Assembly (NCBI RefSeq): GCF_001514195.1
Contig: NZ_KQ948737.1
Coordinates: 62,001 to 126,000, forward strand
DNA: 64,000 bases
Reading direction: 5' to 3'
Origin: Streptomyces griseorubiginosus
GTDB lineage: Bacteria; Actinomycetota; Actinomycetes; Streptomycetales; Streptomycetaceae
Shown: in pieces, positions 15,486-25,733 of the stretch
How positions within the stretch are numbered: position 1 is the first letter of the stretch
Layout of the letters: each line of letters starts with the position of its first letter
Notes under the pieces: model-generated
What the model was told of the DNA's origin: nothing
The model's database searches: none
Seen by the model: the letters and a program-made list of their open reading frames with translations, nothing else
Made by a program: the position numbers and the translations under genes

Positions 15486-16412
15486 ATGAGCGAGCAGACC
15501 CCCATCAATCTGCGTGAAACAGTCCGCCAGACCCCCATCGATCTGCGTGAAACCGTCCGCCAGCGGTACGCGGCGGCAGCCGTGAAGGTCACCGAGGGCG
15601 GCACCGCCTGCTGCGGGCCCGAGCCGGTCGAGGTCGACGAGAACTTCGGCTCCACCCTCTACGCCGCCGACGAGCGCGACGCCCTGCCCGCCGAGGCCGT
15701 GGCCGCTTCCCTCGGCTGCGGCAACCCCACCGCCGTCGCCGAACTGCGCGAGGGCGAGCGCGTTCTCGACCTCGGCTCCGGCGGCGGCATCGACGTCCTG
15801 CTCTCCGCCCGCCGCGTCGGCCCCACGGGCAAGGCGTACGGCCTGGACATGACCGACGAGATGCTCGCCCTCGCTCTGGCCAACACGGCGAAGGCCGGAG
15901 CCACGAACGTCGAGTTCCTCAAAGGCACCATCGAGGCGATCCCGCTGCCCGCGAACACCATCGACGTCGTGATCTCCAACTGCGTGATCAACCTGTCCAC
16001 GGACAAGCCCGCCGTGTTCACCGAGACCTTCCGCGTCCTGAGGCCCGGCGGCCGGATCGGCGTCTCCGACGTCGTCGCCGACGACACCCTCACCACCGAA
16101 CAGCGCGCCGAGCGCGGGAACTACGTCGGCTGCATCGCCGGGGCCTTGTCCTTCGCCGAGTACCACGCCGGACTGGAGGCGGCCGGGTTCACGGACATCG
16201 AGATCACTCCGACGCACCCGGTCGCCGACGGCATGCACTCCGCCATCGTCCGCGCCACCAAGCCCGCCACCACCGCCACCGAACCGGATGCCGTCGCGGA
16301 CAACTCCTGCTGCGGCGTGCAGGCCTGCTGCACGTCGGCCGAGCAGGCGACCGACCCGTCCGTCACCGTGCGCGAGGCCAAGAGCGCCGCCGGGTGCGCC
16401 TGCCAGGGCTGA
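15486..16412 (+). CDS. arsM: Arsenite S-adenosylmethionine methyltransferase
   Basis: 308 residues. Methylates trivalent arsenic. The SAM fold has VLDLGSGGGIDVLLSARRVG at about 95-115 and GLDMTDEML. Key cysteines are GGTACCGPEP near 40, ISNCVINLSTDKP and GNYVGCIAGALS, matching the conserved As(III)-binding cysteines. The C-terminus adds a cysteine-rich tail (NSCCGVQACCTSAE and CACQG). The N-terminus has a perfect-phase 33-base tandem duplication. Divergent from arsR. Confidence 0.93.
   Translation: MSEQTPINLRETVRQTPIDLRETVRQRYAAAAVKVTEGGTACCGPEPVEVDENFGSTLYAADERDALPAEAVAASLGCGNPTAVAELREGERVLDLGSGGGIDVLLSARRVGPTGKAYGLDMTDEMLALALANTAKAGATNVEFLKGTIEAIPLPANTIDVVISNCVINLSTDKPAVFTETFRVLRPGGRIGVSDVVADDTLTTEQRAERGNYVGCIAGALSFAEYHAGLEAAGFTDIEITPTHPVADGMHSAIVRATKPATTATEPDAVADNSCCGVQACCTSAEQATDPSVTVREAKSAAGCACQG
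15498..15563 (+). repeat. 33-bp tandem duplication inside arsM
   Basis: Two adjacent copies encode TPINLRETVRQ and TPIDLRETVRQ and differ at only two bases. In frame, so the protein just gains 11 residues ahead of its core. A recent slippage or unequal-crossover event. Confidence 0.85.
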
Positions 16413-16654
16413 AGCCGTACCGCCGGGGAGGCGCCATCGCTCGATTCTGCAGAACTCCGCCCTCCTATAAGCGACTTGCCCCCAGTCCACCCGGTGCGCC
16501 AGTGGTGCATGGAGTCCATACGGGTCGGCTGGGGACAGTCCGTACGCTTCGCCACGCGCACGCGGCTCACGGCCAGGGATCTGTTGCGGTCTGCGGCCGG
16601 ACTGGCTGGTCACGCCCTTCGAGAAAGCTCCTCAGTGCCGCCCCTGAAGTGGGT

Positions 16655-17293
16655 TCAGGAGAGCTTCGGATCGTTCGATGCACCGCCGACCCCTCCTGGT
16701 GAAGCCTGCGCGCGATGGGCCGCGAGGAGTCGTCGCAAGGCGGCGACGCTCTCGTCGATGCGGTCCGGTGCGCCGGACGTGACCTGGTGAAAGACCAGGC
16801 CGTCCAGGGCCGCGAAGACGATGTCCGTCATCTCCTGTGACACGTCGAGGCAGGCCAGCGCCTCGCGGACAGCATCGCGGTAGGCGTCGTACAGCAGGTC
16901 GACAAGGTGGCGCAGTTCTGACCGCCGGCTGGATTCGAGCTTCAGCTCGTACTGGAAGAGCTGGAGGTCGGGGTCCGCCGCGACGAAGTCGGCGAGGGTC
17001 GCGGCGAAGTCCTCCAGCCTCCCACTGTCGGGTACCAGCGAGGACGTCTCGACGCTGCGGGCGACGCACCACCGCAGCGCCTCTTCGAGCAGCGTGTCGC
17101 GCGAACCGAAGTGGTGGGCGACCAGCCCGTGCGTGACACCGGCCTCCGCTGCGACGGCACGGTACGTCAGCTTTCGCAGGCCACCACGGACCACCACCCT
17201 GACCGCCGCCTCCAGGAGAGCCCCTCGCCCCTCGCCATAGCCGGGCCTGACCTCCTGGCCGGCATCTCCGCCTCTTTCCGCCTGGGCAGTCAC
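16655..17293 (-). CDS. TetR-family regulator (paralogue of the one at 27.2-27.8 kb)
   Basis: 212 residues, GTG start. The DNA-binding domain GGLRKLTYRAVAAEAGVTHG and LVAHHFGSRDTLLEEAL is nearly identical to the regulator at 27162-27764; the ligand-binding domain shares FQYELKLESSRRSEL and FAALDGLVFHQ. Divergent from the gcvT-like gene, with a dyad (17329-17366) between them that matches dyads at two other promoters in the island. Probably represses the C1 operon until an inducer binds. Confidence 0.9.
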   Translation of the reverse strand: MTAQAERGGDAGQEVRPGYGEGRGALLEAAVRVVVRGGLRKLTYRAVAAEAGVTHGLVAHHFGSRDTLLEEALRWCVARSVETSSLVPDSGRLEDFAATLADFVAADPDLQLFQYELKLESSRRSELRHLVDLLYDAYRDAVREALACLDVSQEMTDIVFAALDGLVFHQVTSGAPDRIDESVAALRRLLAAHRAQASPGGVGGASNDPKLS

Positions 17294-17328
17294 TCGCCCT
17301 CCCTCTGTCCGGCTGCGCCCCGGCGGCC

Positions 17329-17366
17329 AATCTATCCTATTGACAAGTTATCCATATGGATAGATT
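17329..17366. promoter_or_regulatory. Island operator 1 (TetR type)
   Basis: TATCCATATGGATA at 17349-17362 is a 14-bp perfect palindrome. Outer elements AATCTATCC (17329-17337) and GGATAGATT (17358-17366) form a second 9-bp inverted pair. It lies between the TetR gene and the gcvT-like gene. The same TATCC-N4-GGATA core is at 27.0 and 33.5 kb. Confidence 0.75.
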
Positions 17367-17406
17367 CTCGCTCCAGCGCTCACCTCCCCTCTGTACTGGA
17401 GTTCCC

Positions 17407-18528
17407 ATGGTCGTTCCCGATGGACTGAGCACCACCCCGTTCGCTCCCCGCTACGCGGACCACGTCGAGGAGTGGATCGACGTCTACGGCAACGCCGTAC
17501 CGCTGGCCATCGGTGATCCGGCCGAGGAGTACAAGGCCATCCGTGGCGCCGCCGGGGCCTCGGAGTACTCGATGCTCTACAAGTGGCATGTCGAGGGCGA
17601 GAACGCGGTGGCCTCCGTCGACGCCGTCTTCTCGCGCAGCGTCAAGGGGCTGGGTGCCGGACGCATCGCCTACGGGGTCGTGGTCGACGACGACGGGATG
17701 ATGGTGGACGACGTGACCGTGGCCGTCCTCGCGCCGGACCACGTCGTCGTCACCGGCGGCGATCCGGCCACCCAGCAGTCGCTGGCCGCTCACGCACCCG
17801 CCGGGACCACGGTCACCGAGCGCCGCGACGAGTCCGCCGTCCTGACCCTGCAGGGCCCGCGCAGCCGCGTGGTCCTGCAGCGCCTCACCCACGTCGACGT
17901 GTCCAATGCCGCGTTCCCCTACTACACCTTCCTGCGCGACACCCTCGTCGCCGGCATTCCCGCACAGGTCAGCCGGCTCGGGTTCACCGCCGAGCTCGGC
18001 TACGAGATCCAGGTGCCGCGGGAGCGCGCGCCGGAGCTGTGGGACGCGGTGTTCGAGGCCGGAGCGGACCTGGGGATCAGGGCCTTCGGTGCCCTCGCCC
18101 TGCTGACCTGCCGCACCGAGGCCGGGATGATCATGGGTGAGCTGGAGTACGACCACACGGTCACCCCGTTCGAGTGCCGGATGGGCTGGGCGCTCGACTT
18201 CGACAAGGGCCCCTTCCAGGGCCGGGACGCGCTGCTGGCCAAGAAGGACAGCGTCACCGGCCGTGTCGTCAGCGTCGTCGTGGATGCCGCGCCGGAGGCC
18301 GCCGAGGGGTCCCGGCTGGAGCTGGACGGCCGGGACATCGGCTACGTGACGATGGCGGTGCCCTCCCCCGCCCTCGGCGGCGCCACCCTCGGCCTGGCCC
18401 GGGTGCACCGGGACGCCGTGAAGTCCGGCACCGCACTGACTGCCGTCTCCGCCGACGGGTCCAAGGCCGACGCCACGGTCCGGCCCACTCCCGTGTACGA
18501 CCCCGAGCGCGCCCGCGTGCGGTCCTGA
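17407..18528 (+). CDS. GcvT-like aminomethyltransferase / folate-dependent C1 transferase
   Basis: 373 residues over the full GCV_T plus C-terminal barrel length. The catalytic-type Asp is retained in DDGMMVDDVTVAVL, aligned with GGxxDD of glycine-cleavage T protein, and the folate-site-like stretch RLGFTAELGYEIQVPRE is present. ATG 17407 has CTGGAG upstream; an ATG at 17356 lies inside the operator. No gcvH or gcvP is nearby; purU and folD follow instead. It probably passes a methylene or methyl group from a demethylated substrate to tetrahydrofolate, as in dimethylglycine oxidase or O-demethylase systems. It could alternatively be a LigM/DesA-type methyltransferase, but no metF is linked. 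Confidence 0.8.
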   Translation: MVVPDGLSTTPFAPRYADHVEEWIDVYGNAVPLAIGDPAEEYKAIRGAAGASEYSMLYKWHVEGENAVASVDAVFSRSVKGLGAGRIAYGVVVDDDGMMVDDVTVAVLAPDHVVVTGGDPATQQSLAAHAPAGTTVTERRDESAVLTLQGPRSRVVLQRLTHVDVSNAAFPYYTFLRDTLVAGIPAQVSRLGFTAELGYEIQVPRERAPELWDAVFEAGADLGIRAFGALALLTCRTEAGMIMGELEYDHTVTPFECRMGWALDFDKGPFQGRDALLAKKDSVTGRVVSVVVDAAPEAAEGSRLELDGRDIGYVTMAVPSPALGGATLGLARVHRDAVKSGTALTAVSADGSKADATVRPTPVYDPERARVRS

Positions 18529-18546
18529 CCCGACGGAGATCCTGAC

Positions 18547-19392
<846 letters not shown>

Positions 19393-19418
19393 CGACCGCA
19401 CCGAGAGGCTCGTACGAC

Positions 19419-20270
19419 ATGACCACCGCGACGCTGCTCGACGGGAAGGCCGCGGCAGCCGAGACCAAACGTGAACTCGCCGAGCGGGTGCAGCTGTTGA
19501 AGGACCGGGGCATCGCTCCCGGGCTGGGCACCATCCTGGTCGGCGACGACCCCGCCAGCCACTCCTACGTCGGCGGCAAGCACCGCGACTGCGCGCAGGT
19601 CGGCATCGCCTCGATCCGGGTGGAGCTGCCCGCCACGGCCACCCAGGCCGAGGTCGAGGCCGCCGTGCTCGAGCTCAACGCCGATCCGGCCTGCACCGGC
19701 TTCATCGTCCAGCTGCCGCTGCCGGACCACATCGACATGCACGCCGTGCTGGAGCTCATCGACCCGGCAAAGGACGCCGACGGGCTCCACCCCGCCAACC
19801 TGGGCCGACTCGTGCTGGGCATGCCGGGGCCGCTGCCCTGCACCCCGCGCGGCATCATCGACCTGCTGCGGCGCCATCAAGTGGCCATCACCGGACAGCA
19901 GTTCTGCGTCATCGGCTGCGGGCTCACCGTGGGCCGGCCGCTCGGTCTGATGCTGACCCGCAGCACCGAGCACGCCACGGTGACCCTGTGCCACGAGGCC
20001 ACCCAGGACACCGCCGCCCACGCCCGCGTCGCCGACGTCGTCGTGGCCGCGGCCGGCGTGGCCCATCTGGTCAAGCCCGACTGGATCAAGCCGGGCGCCA
20101 CCGTCCTGTCCGTGGGCATCACCCGGACCGTCGAGGGCATCCTCGGAGACGTCCACCCCGACGTCGACCAGGTGGCGGGCTCCCTCGCACCGCCGGTCGG
20201 CGGTGTGGGGCCGATGACCCGGGCCATGCTGCTGACCAACATCGTCGAGGCGGCGGAGCGCAGCGGTTGA
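19419..20270 (+). CDS. folD: Methylene-THF dehydrogenase / methenyl-THF cyclohydrolase
   Basis: 283 residues. Converts 5,10-methylene-THF to 10-formyl-THF with NADP. Motifs: VGDDPASHSYVGGKHRDCAQ with the catalytic Tyr and Lys, QLPLPDHIDMHAVLELIDPA, KDADGLHP, CTPRGIIDLLRRH, and PPVGGVGPMTRAMLL. Third gene of the gcvT-purU-folD operon. A housekeeping folD probably exists elsewhere; this copy fits C1 oxidation in the island. Confidence 0.96.
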   Translation: MTTATLLDGKAAAAETKRELAERVQLLKDRGIAPGLGTILVGDDPASHSYVGGKHRDCAQVGIASIRVELPATATQAEVEAAVLELNADPACTGFIVQLPLPDHIDMHAVLELIDPAKDADGLHPANLGRLVLGMPGPLPCTPRGIIDLLRRHQVAITGQQFCVIGCGLTVGRPLGLMLTRSTEHATVTLCHEATQDTAAHARVADVVVAAAGVAHLVKPDWIKPGATVLSVGITRTVEGILGDVHPDVDQVAGSLAPPVGGVGPMTRAMLLTNIVEAAERSG

Positions 20271-20360
20271 CGTCGGTGCAGCGCGTGGAGGGGCAGGACC
20301 GTGCAGTCCTGCCCCCCACTCCGCGTGCGGCGCCTCGCGTCCGGCGAGCCGCACTCACGC

Positions 20361-21137
20361 CTAGCACTCCACCGGGCCGGCCTCACCGCCGCGGCCCGCC
20401 CGGACCAGGGCGTGCGCGCGGATGCCCAGGTCCGCGACGGCGGCCGCGTGACGCAGGTGACCGGGTTGCAGCCAGTGGGCCGTGCCTTGGTCCAGGAGCC
20501 GTGCGGTGTGCAGCTGCGACCAGTACCGGCTCACCCCCAGCGCACCGCGATGGCATCGTCGAGTAAGTCCCGCAGCGCGGCCTGGCTGCCCTGCTCCTCC
20601 GGTGAGAGGTAGCCCAGGGTCTGCAGATGCGCCTCCCGGCGCCATGGATGACGCGCGTGTATCTCCTGCCAGACGGGGGAAAGTTCAGAGCTCGGCTGCC
20701 CCAGCAGCCGCAGCGCCGCCAGCGCACCCACCCAGGGGGTCGGATCAGCGGGGCGGGCAGCGGCGGCGACGCGGCAGAGCGCCAGGGCCCCCCTGCGGGT
20801 CGGTTGCCAGTGGCGGACCACACGGCCAGCGCCAGGGCGTCCGGGTCCTGGGGCCGGCGCGCGCCAGCTCCGGGCCGGCGCAGGAGCGGCCTGCGCGAGG
20901 ACGCCGACCCGGTGGCAGCGCCGGTCCCAGTCGTCGCCCGGCTCCCGCAGGAGCCGCTCCGCCCGGGAGATGGCAAGGTCCTGCGGACCCGGACCCGGAC
21001 CCGGACCAGGACCCGGCCCCGGCCCCGGCCCCCGGGCGGCGGCGATGCCTCTCAGCACCCGGCCCAGCGCGACGTCGTCGAGTCCGGGCGCGAGGCGCGG
21101 TGCCTGTCGCTTGTGGCCGAAGAGAGCCACGTCCTTG
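20361..21137 (-). pseudogene. DUF4034-like protein, frameshifted
   Basis: A coherent minus-strand frame runs from about 21137 (DKDVALFGHKRQAPRLAPGL) through WDRRCHRVGVLAQAA and DPTPWVGALAALRLLGQP to LSPEEQGSQAALRDLLDDAI, stopping at 20531. An adjacent frame continues with SRYWSQLHTARLLDQGTAHW to 20361. The PTPW...ELSPVWQEIHARHPWRREAH layout resembles the Streptomyces DUF4034 family. No start is seen, the middle holds a Gly-Pro repeat, and at least one frameshift is present, so it is probably dead. Confidence 0.5.
20985..21036 (-). repeat. GGACCC/GGCCCC hexamer repeat
   Basis: About eight imperfect hexamer units that encode (Gly-Pro)n in the minus frame of the DUF4034-like remnant. Simple-sequence expansion. 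Confidence 0.8.
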
Positions 21138-21848
21138 TCAGTGTCTGCGGTGGGCGGCGTCGACCAGGGCGTCGAACAGGGCCTGCTGGGCCGGATCCCG
21201 GTCCGCCGTGTCCTCGGGGTGCCACTGCACCGCTGTGAACCACCCGGAGTGTCCGGGCAGTTCGAGCCCCTCCACGGTGCCGTCGGCGGCCCGCGCGGTG
21301 ACCGTGAGCCCGGCACCGATGCGGTCGATGCGCTGGTGGTGGTAGCAGGAGGCCTCCGTCTTCTCGACGCGGGTGGCCTGTTCGAGCAGGGTGCCGCGCT
21401 GGATCGCGACCGGGTGCACGATGTGCCGGTGTTCGCGGTCCGCGCCGCCCATGTCCTGTTCCAGGCTGCCGCCGAGGGCGACGTTCACCACCTGCATTCC
21501 TCGGCAGACAGCCAGCAGGGGTAGTCCCAAGTCCATTGCCTGACGGGCGACTTCGAGGTCGAACTCGTCCTGGAGGTCGTCGACGTCGTAGACGCTGTCA
21601 TGGGTGTCGGCGGCTCCGTAACGGTGCGGTGCCAGGTCTCCGCCGCCCGGGAGCAGCACGCCGTCGAAGCGGGCGAGCCGCTCGGCCACATCGGCTGCGG
21701 TGGGGTCGGCGGGGTGGATGCTCAGCGGCTCTCCCCCGGCCCGCCACACCGCCTCGATCAGGGCACGGGCGTTGACCTCGGCGGCGTAGCGCAGGGCGGA
21801 CGTGGACGCGGCGAAGCGGGCGGGGACGGCGATCAGGGGGCGGGTCAC
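21138..21848 (-). CDS. PuuD-like class I glutamine amidotransferase / gamma-glutamyl hydrolase
   Basis: 236 residues of the peptidase C26 family. The nucleophile is in LAVCRGMQVVNVALGGSLEQ (PuuD has GICRGFQ), and the catalytic His-Glu in AVQWHPEDT; FDGVLLPGGGDLAPHRYG is the oxyanion region. The GTG start overlaps the aldehyde dehydrogenase stop as GTGA. PuuD removes glutamate from gamma-glutamyl-GABA, so the enzyme may release a carboxylate after gamma-glutamylation and aldehyde oxidation. The glutamine-synthetase-like ligase at 33.6 kb is the obvious partner. Confidence 0.88.
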   Translation of the reverse strand: MTRPLIAVPARFAASTSALRYAAEVNARALIEAVWRAGGEPLSIHPADPTAADVAERLARFDGVLLPGGGDLAPHRYGAADTHDSVYDVDDLQDEFDLEVARQAMDLGLPLLAVCRGMQVVNVALGGSLEQDMGGADREHRHIVHPVAIQRGTLLEQATRVEKTEASCYHHQRIDRIGAGLTVTARAADGTVEGLELPGHSGWFTAVQWHPEDTADRDPAQQALFDALVDAAHRRH

Positions 21849-23335
21849 AGCTGGATCCAGGTGGTCTTCAGTTCGGTGTACTTGTCGATGGCGTGGGCGG
21901 ACTTGTCGCGGCCGTTGCCCGACTGCTTCATGCCGCCGAAGGGCACGGTCAGGTCGCCCTCTTCGTAGCAGTTGACCCAGACCGTCCCGGCCTTGAGCGC
22001 ACGCGAGACCTTGTGGGCGGTGGACAGGTCGGAGGTCCACAGGCCGGCGGCGAGGCCGTACTCGGTGGCGTTGGCCAGCCGTACCGCCTCGTCGAGGTCG
22101 TCGAAGGCGAGCACGGACAGGACGGGGCCGAAGATCTCCTCACGGGCCAGCCGCATGCCGGGGTCGACCCGGTCGAACACGGTGGGCCGCAGGTAGCTGC
22201 CGCCGGTCTCCGCCAAAGCCCGGCCTCCGCCCGCGCGCAGCCGGGCGCCCTCGTCCAGGCCGGAGGCGACATGGTCCAGGACCCTGCCCAGGTGGCTGTC
22301 GCCGACCAGTGCGCCCATCTCGGTGGCCGGGTCGAGCGGGTCGCCCACCCGGAGCTCGCGCGCTCGCTCCACGACGGCCTCCGTGACCTGTTCGGCGATG
22401 GAGGAGTGCACGAGCAGCCGGGAGGGGGCGGTGCACATCTCGCCCTGGTTGAAGAAGATGCCCCAGGCGGCGGTCGCCGCGGCCTTCTCCAGGTCGGGGG
22501 CGTCGGGGAGGATGATGTTCGGTGACTTGCCGCCGAGTTCGAGCCAGACGCGCTTGAGGTTGGAGTCGGCGGCGTAGCGCAGGAAGTGACGGCCGACGGC
22601 CGTGGATCCGGTGAAGGCCAGGACGTCGACGCCGGGGTGGAGGCCGAGTGCCCGGCCGGCCACGGGGCCGTCGCCGGTCACGACGTTGAGGACGCCGGGC
22701 GGCAGTCCCGCGTCGGTGGCGACGCGGCCGAGCAGGAGGGCGGACAGCGGGGAGGACTCCGACGGCTTCAGGACGACCGTGCAGCCGGCGGCGAGCGCGG
22801 GCGCGACCTTCCAGCTCGCCAGCGTGAGCGGGAAGTTCCAGGGCACGACGGCGCCGACGACTCCGGTCGGCTCCCGGGTGATCAGGGCGAGCGAGTCCGG
22901 CGCTGTGTGGGGGGACTCGTCCGTGAGTTTGTCGGCGAGCTGGCCGTACCAGCGAAAGGTGTTGATCGCGGCGCGCAGCTCGATGGAGTAGGCGTCCGTG
23001 ATCGGTTTGCCCATCTCCAGGCTCACGGTCAGTGCCAGTTCCTCGCGCCGCTCCTCCAGCAGTTCGGCGATCCGCAGCAGGACCCGGCCGCGTTCGGCGG
23101 GCGCCAGGTGCGGCCACGGCCCGGTGTCGAAGGCGCGGCGAGCCGACGCGACGGCGAGATCGACCTCCGCCTCCCCCGCGTCCGCGACCTGGACCAGACT
23201 CTGGCCGTCGCGTGGGGAGATCACGGCGAACGATCCGCCGTCACCGGCTTGGCTCCTGCCGTCGATGTGATGCTGCGTGGGCAGGTCGAGTTCCTTGGCG
23301 CGGCGCAGCAGATCCTCATGGGTGGCGTTCAGCAC
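21845..23335 (-). CDS. PuuC-like aldehyde dehydrogenase
   Basis: 496 residues, NAD(P)-dependent. GVVGAVVPWNFPLTLASWKV, FTGSTAVGRHF, the general base Glu in WLELGGKSPN and nucleophile Cys in FNQGEMCTAPSRLLVH are all present. The closest type is gamma-glutamyl-gamma-aminobutyraldehyde dehydrogenase (PuuC), with WVNCYEEGDLTVPFGGMKQS near the end. GTG start with GGGAGAG. Coupled to the PuuD-like gene and downstream of an amine permease, so it probably oxidises an aldehyde from a gamma-glutamylated or free amine. Confidence 0.92.
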   Translation of the reverse strand: MLNATHEDLLRRAKELDLPTQHHIDGRSQAGDGGSFAVISPRDGQSLVQVADAGEAEVDLAVASARRAFDTGPWPHLAPAERGRVLLRIAELLEERREELALTVSLEMGKPITDAYSIELRAAINTFRWYGQLADKLTDESPHTAPDSLALITREPTGVVGAVVPWNFPLTLASWKVAPALAAGCTVVLKPSESSPLSALLLGRVATDAGLPPGVLNVVTGDGPVAGRALGLHPGVDVLAFTGSTAVGRHFLRYAADSNLKRVWLELGGKSPNIILPDAPDLEKAAATAAWGIFFNQGEMCTAPSRLLVHSSIAEQVTEAVVERARELRVGDPLDPATEMGALVGDSHLGRVLDHVASGLDEGARLRAGGGRALAETGGSYLRPTVFDRVDPGMRLAREEIFGPVLSVLAFDDLDEAVRLANATEYGLAAGLWTSDLSTAHKVSRALKAGTVWVNCYEEGDLTVPFGGMKQSGNGRDKSAHAIDKYTELKTTWIQL

Positions 23336-23455
23336 GCGCTCTCCCCCTTCAGTTCCTTTTGTGTCGGTCGATGGCAGACAACTCGTGGTGCTCGGCAGAC
23401 GGCCCGATACGGCCGGGGCGCAGGCTCCGGCCGTATCGCTGGTGCATTGGAGTGC

Positions 23456-24922
23456 TCAGCCGGTGGTCTCCGCCCGGGTCCGTGTCAGCCGGGCGCCGAC
23501 GACACCGAGGACCAGCACCACCGGAACGGTGAGCTCGAGCCACGTGGCCGTGGTCTGGTCACCGCCGATGAGCGTCGTGAAGTTGTCGACGATGATCCAG
23601 ATGGCGCCGGCGATGCCGAGCGCGCCCAGTGCGGGGGCGATCAGGGTGTTCCACGGGCGGGTGTCGGCGCGCGAGCGGCGGAAGAACACGACGACCGAGA
23701 CCGAGGTCAGGAAGTACAGCAGCATGACGCCGAGGACGGAGACGCCGCTGAGCCAGGAGAAGAGGGTCAGCACCGGGTCCTTGCCGAGCACGGCGAAGGG
23801 CATCACCAGCAGCACGGAGATCACGGTCTGCGCGGCGCCGGCGCCCCAGGGCGAGTGGCGCCGGTTGACGACGGTCAGGCCGCTGGGCAGCAGACCGTCG
23901 CGGCCGAGGGAGAACAGGTAGCGGTTGGCGGAGTTGTGGAAGGCCAGGATGCCCGCGAAGAGTGAGGTGACCAGCAGGATCGGCAGCACGTCGCCCGCCC
24001 AGCCGCCGAACAGGGAGGTGATCGGGGCGAAGACGAAGCTGGTCGCGTCACCGCTCTGCAGCGCCTTGCCGGCATCGCTCGTCGCCTGGGACGCTCCGTG
24101 CGCCGAGACCAGCATCCACGTGGTGAAGGCCAGGAAGGCAGCGATCAGCGTGACGGAGGCGTAGGCGGCGCGGGGCACGGTCTTGCGGGGCTCGCGGGCC
24201 TCCTCGCCGTAGATGGCCGTGGACTCGAAGCCGAACATCGACGCCACGGCGAACATCAGGGCCACACCGGGAGCACCCTGGAGTGCGGCGGACGGCGAGA
24301 AGCTCTCGGTGACGCCGAGCCCCTCGGGACCGCCGCCCTTGAAGAAGGTCACGAGGGCGAAGGCGACCAGGATGCTGAACTCGGCCAGCACGAAGACGGC
24401 GAGGATCTTCGCGCCCATGTCGATCCCCAGGGCGCCGAGGATCTCCACGATCGCCATGGTGACCAGAACCCAGACCCACCACGCCACGCGGGCGCCCGAG
24501 TAGTGCTCGACCAGGGCACTCACCGTGGCTCCGTACAGCCCGTACATGGCGGCCTGGACGGCACAGTAGGCCAGCAGGGCGAGCCCGGCGCCGCCGGAAC
24601 CGGCCGGCCGGCCGAGGCCCTTGCCGATGTAGGCGTAGAAGGCTCCGGCGTCCACGACATGACGGCTCATGGCGACGAATCCGACGGAGAACAGCAGGAC
24701 GACGACGCCGGCCGCGACATAGGCGGTAGGAGCTCCGGCACCGCTGCCGATGGCGACGGCGAAGGGCACAGCCCCGGCGATGGCCGTCAGCGGGGCCTGG
24801 GCGGAGAGAACGAAGAAGAGAACGCCCAGGACACCGAGAGAATCGGGCTTGAGCCTGCCTGCCATGGATGCATCATGACCCGCTTGCGTAAGAGACGCGG
24901 TCTGACTGTCCACTCGAATCAC
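23456..24922 (-). CDS. APC-family amino acid/polyamine permease
   Basis: 488 residues, about twelve membrane segments. The amino-acid permease signature is LFFVLSAQAPLTAIAGAVPF near the start and FGFESTAIYGEEAREPRKTV in the middle. A GTG at 24922 (GGCAGGTG upstream) gives 19 extra residues; ATG 24865 is an alternative. It lies upstream of the PuuC- and PuuD-like genes and probably imports their amine substrate. A dyad upstream (24948) may control it. Confidence 0.9.
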   Translation of the reverse strand: MIRVDSQTASLTQAGHDASMAGRLKPDSLGVLGVLFFVLSAQAPLTAIAGAVPFAVAIGSGAGAPTAYVAAGVVVLLFSVGFVAMSRHVVDAGAFYAYIGKGLGRPAGSGGAGLALLAYCAVQAAMYGLYGATVSALVEHYSGARVAWWVWVLVTMAIVEILGALGIDMGAKILAVFVLAEFSILVAFALVTFFKGGGPEGLGVTESFSPSAALQGAPGVALMFAVASMFGFESTAIYGEEAREPRKTVPRAAYASVTLIAAFLAFTTWMLVSAHGASQATSDAGKALQSGDATSFVFAPITSLFGGWAGDVLPILLVTSLFAGILAFHNSANRYLFSLGRDGLLPSGLTVVNRRHSPWGAGAAQTVISVLLVMPFAVLGKDPVLTLFSWLSGVSVLGVMLLYFLTSVSVVVFFRRSRADTRPWNTLIAPALGALGIAGAIWIIVDNFTTLIGGDQTTATWLELTVPVVLVLGVVGARLTRTRAETTG

Positions 24923-25486
24923 CTGCCGGGGGACGGGGGCGGAGTTTCGTTTTAGGCCAAACGAGTTGCCTCATGGTGGGCTGGAACTATCCGTTTGGCA
25001 AGGGGTTGCCGTGAGATCCTTCTCCGGACACGAGGTCTTTACAGGACCGTGACCCAGGCGGCGGGCCGGCGCCCGCACCCCGGCGCATGACGGGCTCAGA
25101 CCGTTGACCCCGGGGAAGCAGGCGTGTGCGGCAGGGCAGGAGACGACCGGCGTCGTGGGCGTGGACGAAGATCACTCGGCACCCGCCGCGGATGCCCCAG
25201 CAGCGGTAGTCGAAGCCGTCATGGGGGTGGTGTTGTACTGGTCGCGGCCGCGAGTCGTCCGGCGATCGCCCTCCGGCCAGGCACAGCCGGGCCAGTCGAA
25301 CCCGGTCCTCTGGCGACGCTCACCGGCGTCCGCTTGGCGCACGTCCGGAGGCCGCCGTACCGCAGCGGGTGGACGACGGCCGGGGTGCAGGCGGCGTGCT
25401 CCTCGAGCGACCGACGGTCGGACACCGATGCCGGAGTCGTTCTCCCGCGGCTCGAAGGGCGGCGGCGACATGCCGCGTTCCCGTCC
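24923..25486. other. Permease promoter region and gene-free stretch
   Basis: Near the permease start the dyad CGTTT-N6-AAACG (24948-24963) and CCGTTTGGCA (24991-25000) are present; the latter ten bases recur exactly at 33551-33560. The remaining 450 bases show no recognisable gene. Fragmented frames may be remnants, but I could not assign them. Confidence 0.5.
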
Positions 25487-25699
25487 CTACTCGTGGACCG
25501 TGATGGCCTGCAGCGGGCAGACCTCGGCGGCCTCGTACAGGTCCTCGGCGCTTGCCTCGTCCACGTCGGCCACATAGACGTCGGTCACCTGCGACCGCAG
25601 GGACAGACGTCCCTCGTCGTCCAGTGCGAAAAGGTCGGGGGCCGCGTAGACGCACTGGCCGTGGTCCTGGCACTTGTTGAGATCGACTTCGACCTTCAC
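25487..25699 (-). CDS. [3Fe-4S]-type ferredoxin, P450 partner
   Basis: 70 residues. Cluster ligands in CQDHGQCVYAAPDLF and EVCPLQAI give the three-Cys C-x5-C...C-P pattern of actinomycete P450 ferredoxins. The GTG start has AGGAG upstream and follows the P450 stop by 34 bases. It carries electrons from a ferredoxin reductase (likely that at 31.9 kb) to the P450. Confidence 0.92.
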   Translation of the reverse strand: MKVEVDLNKCQDHGQCVYAAPDLFALDDEGRLSLRSQVTDVYVADVDEASAEDLYEAAEVCPLQAITVHE

Positions 25700-25733
25700 G
25701 ACGGCTCCTGCCTCTCGAAAGGGGTCGGGGGAA

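Noticed and set aside
25172..25471. Frames in the gap after the first ferredoxin
   Set aside because: Several overlapping frames of similar length on both strands, none with a recognised motif or start site.
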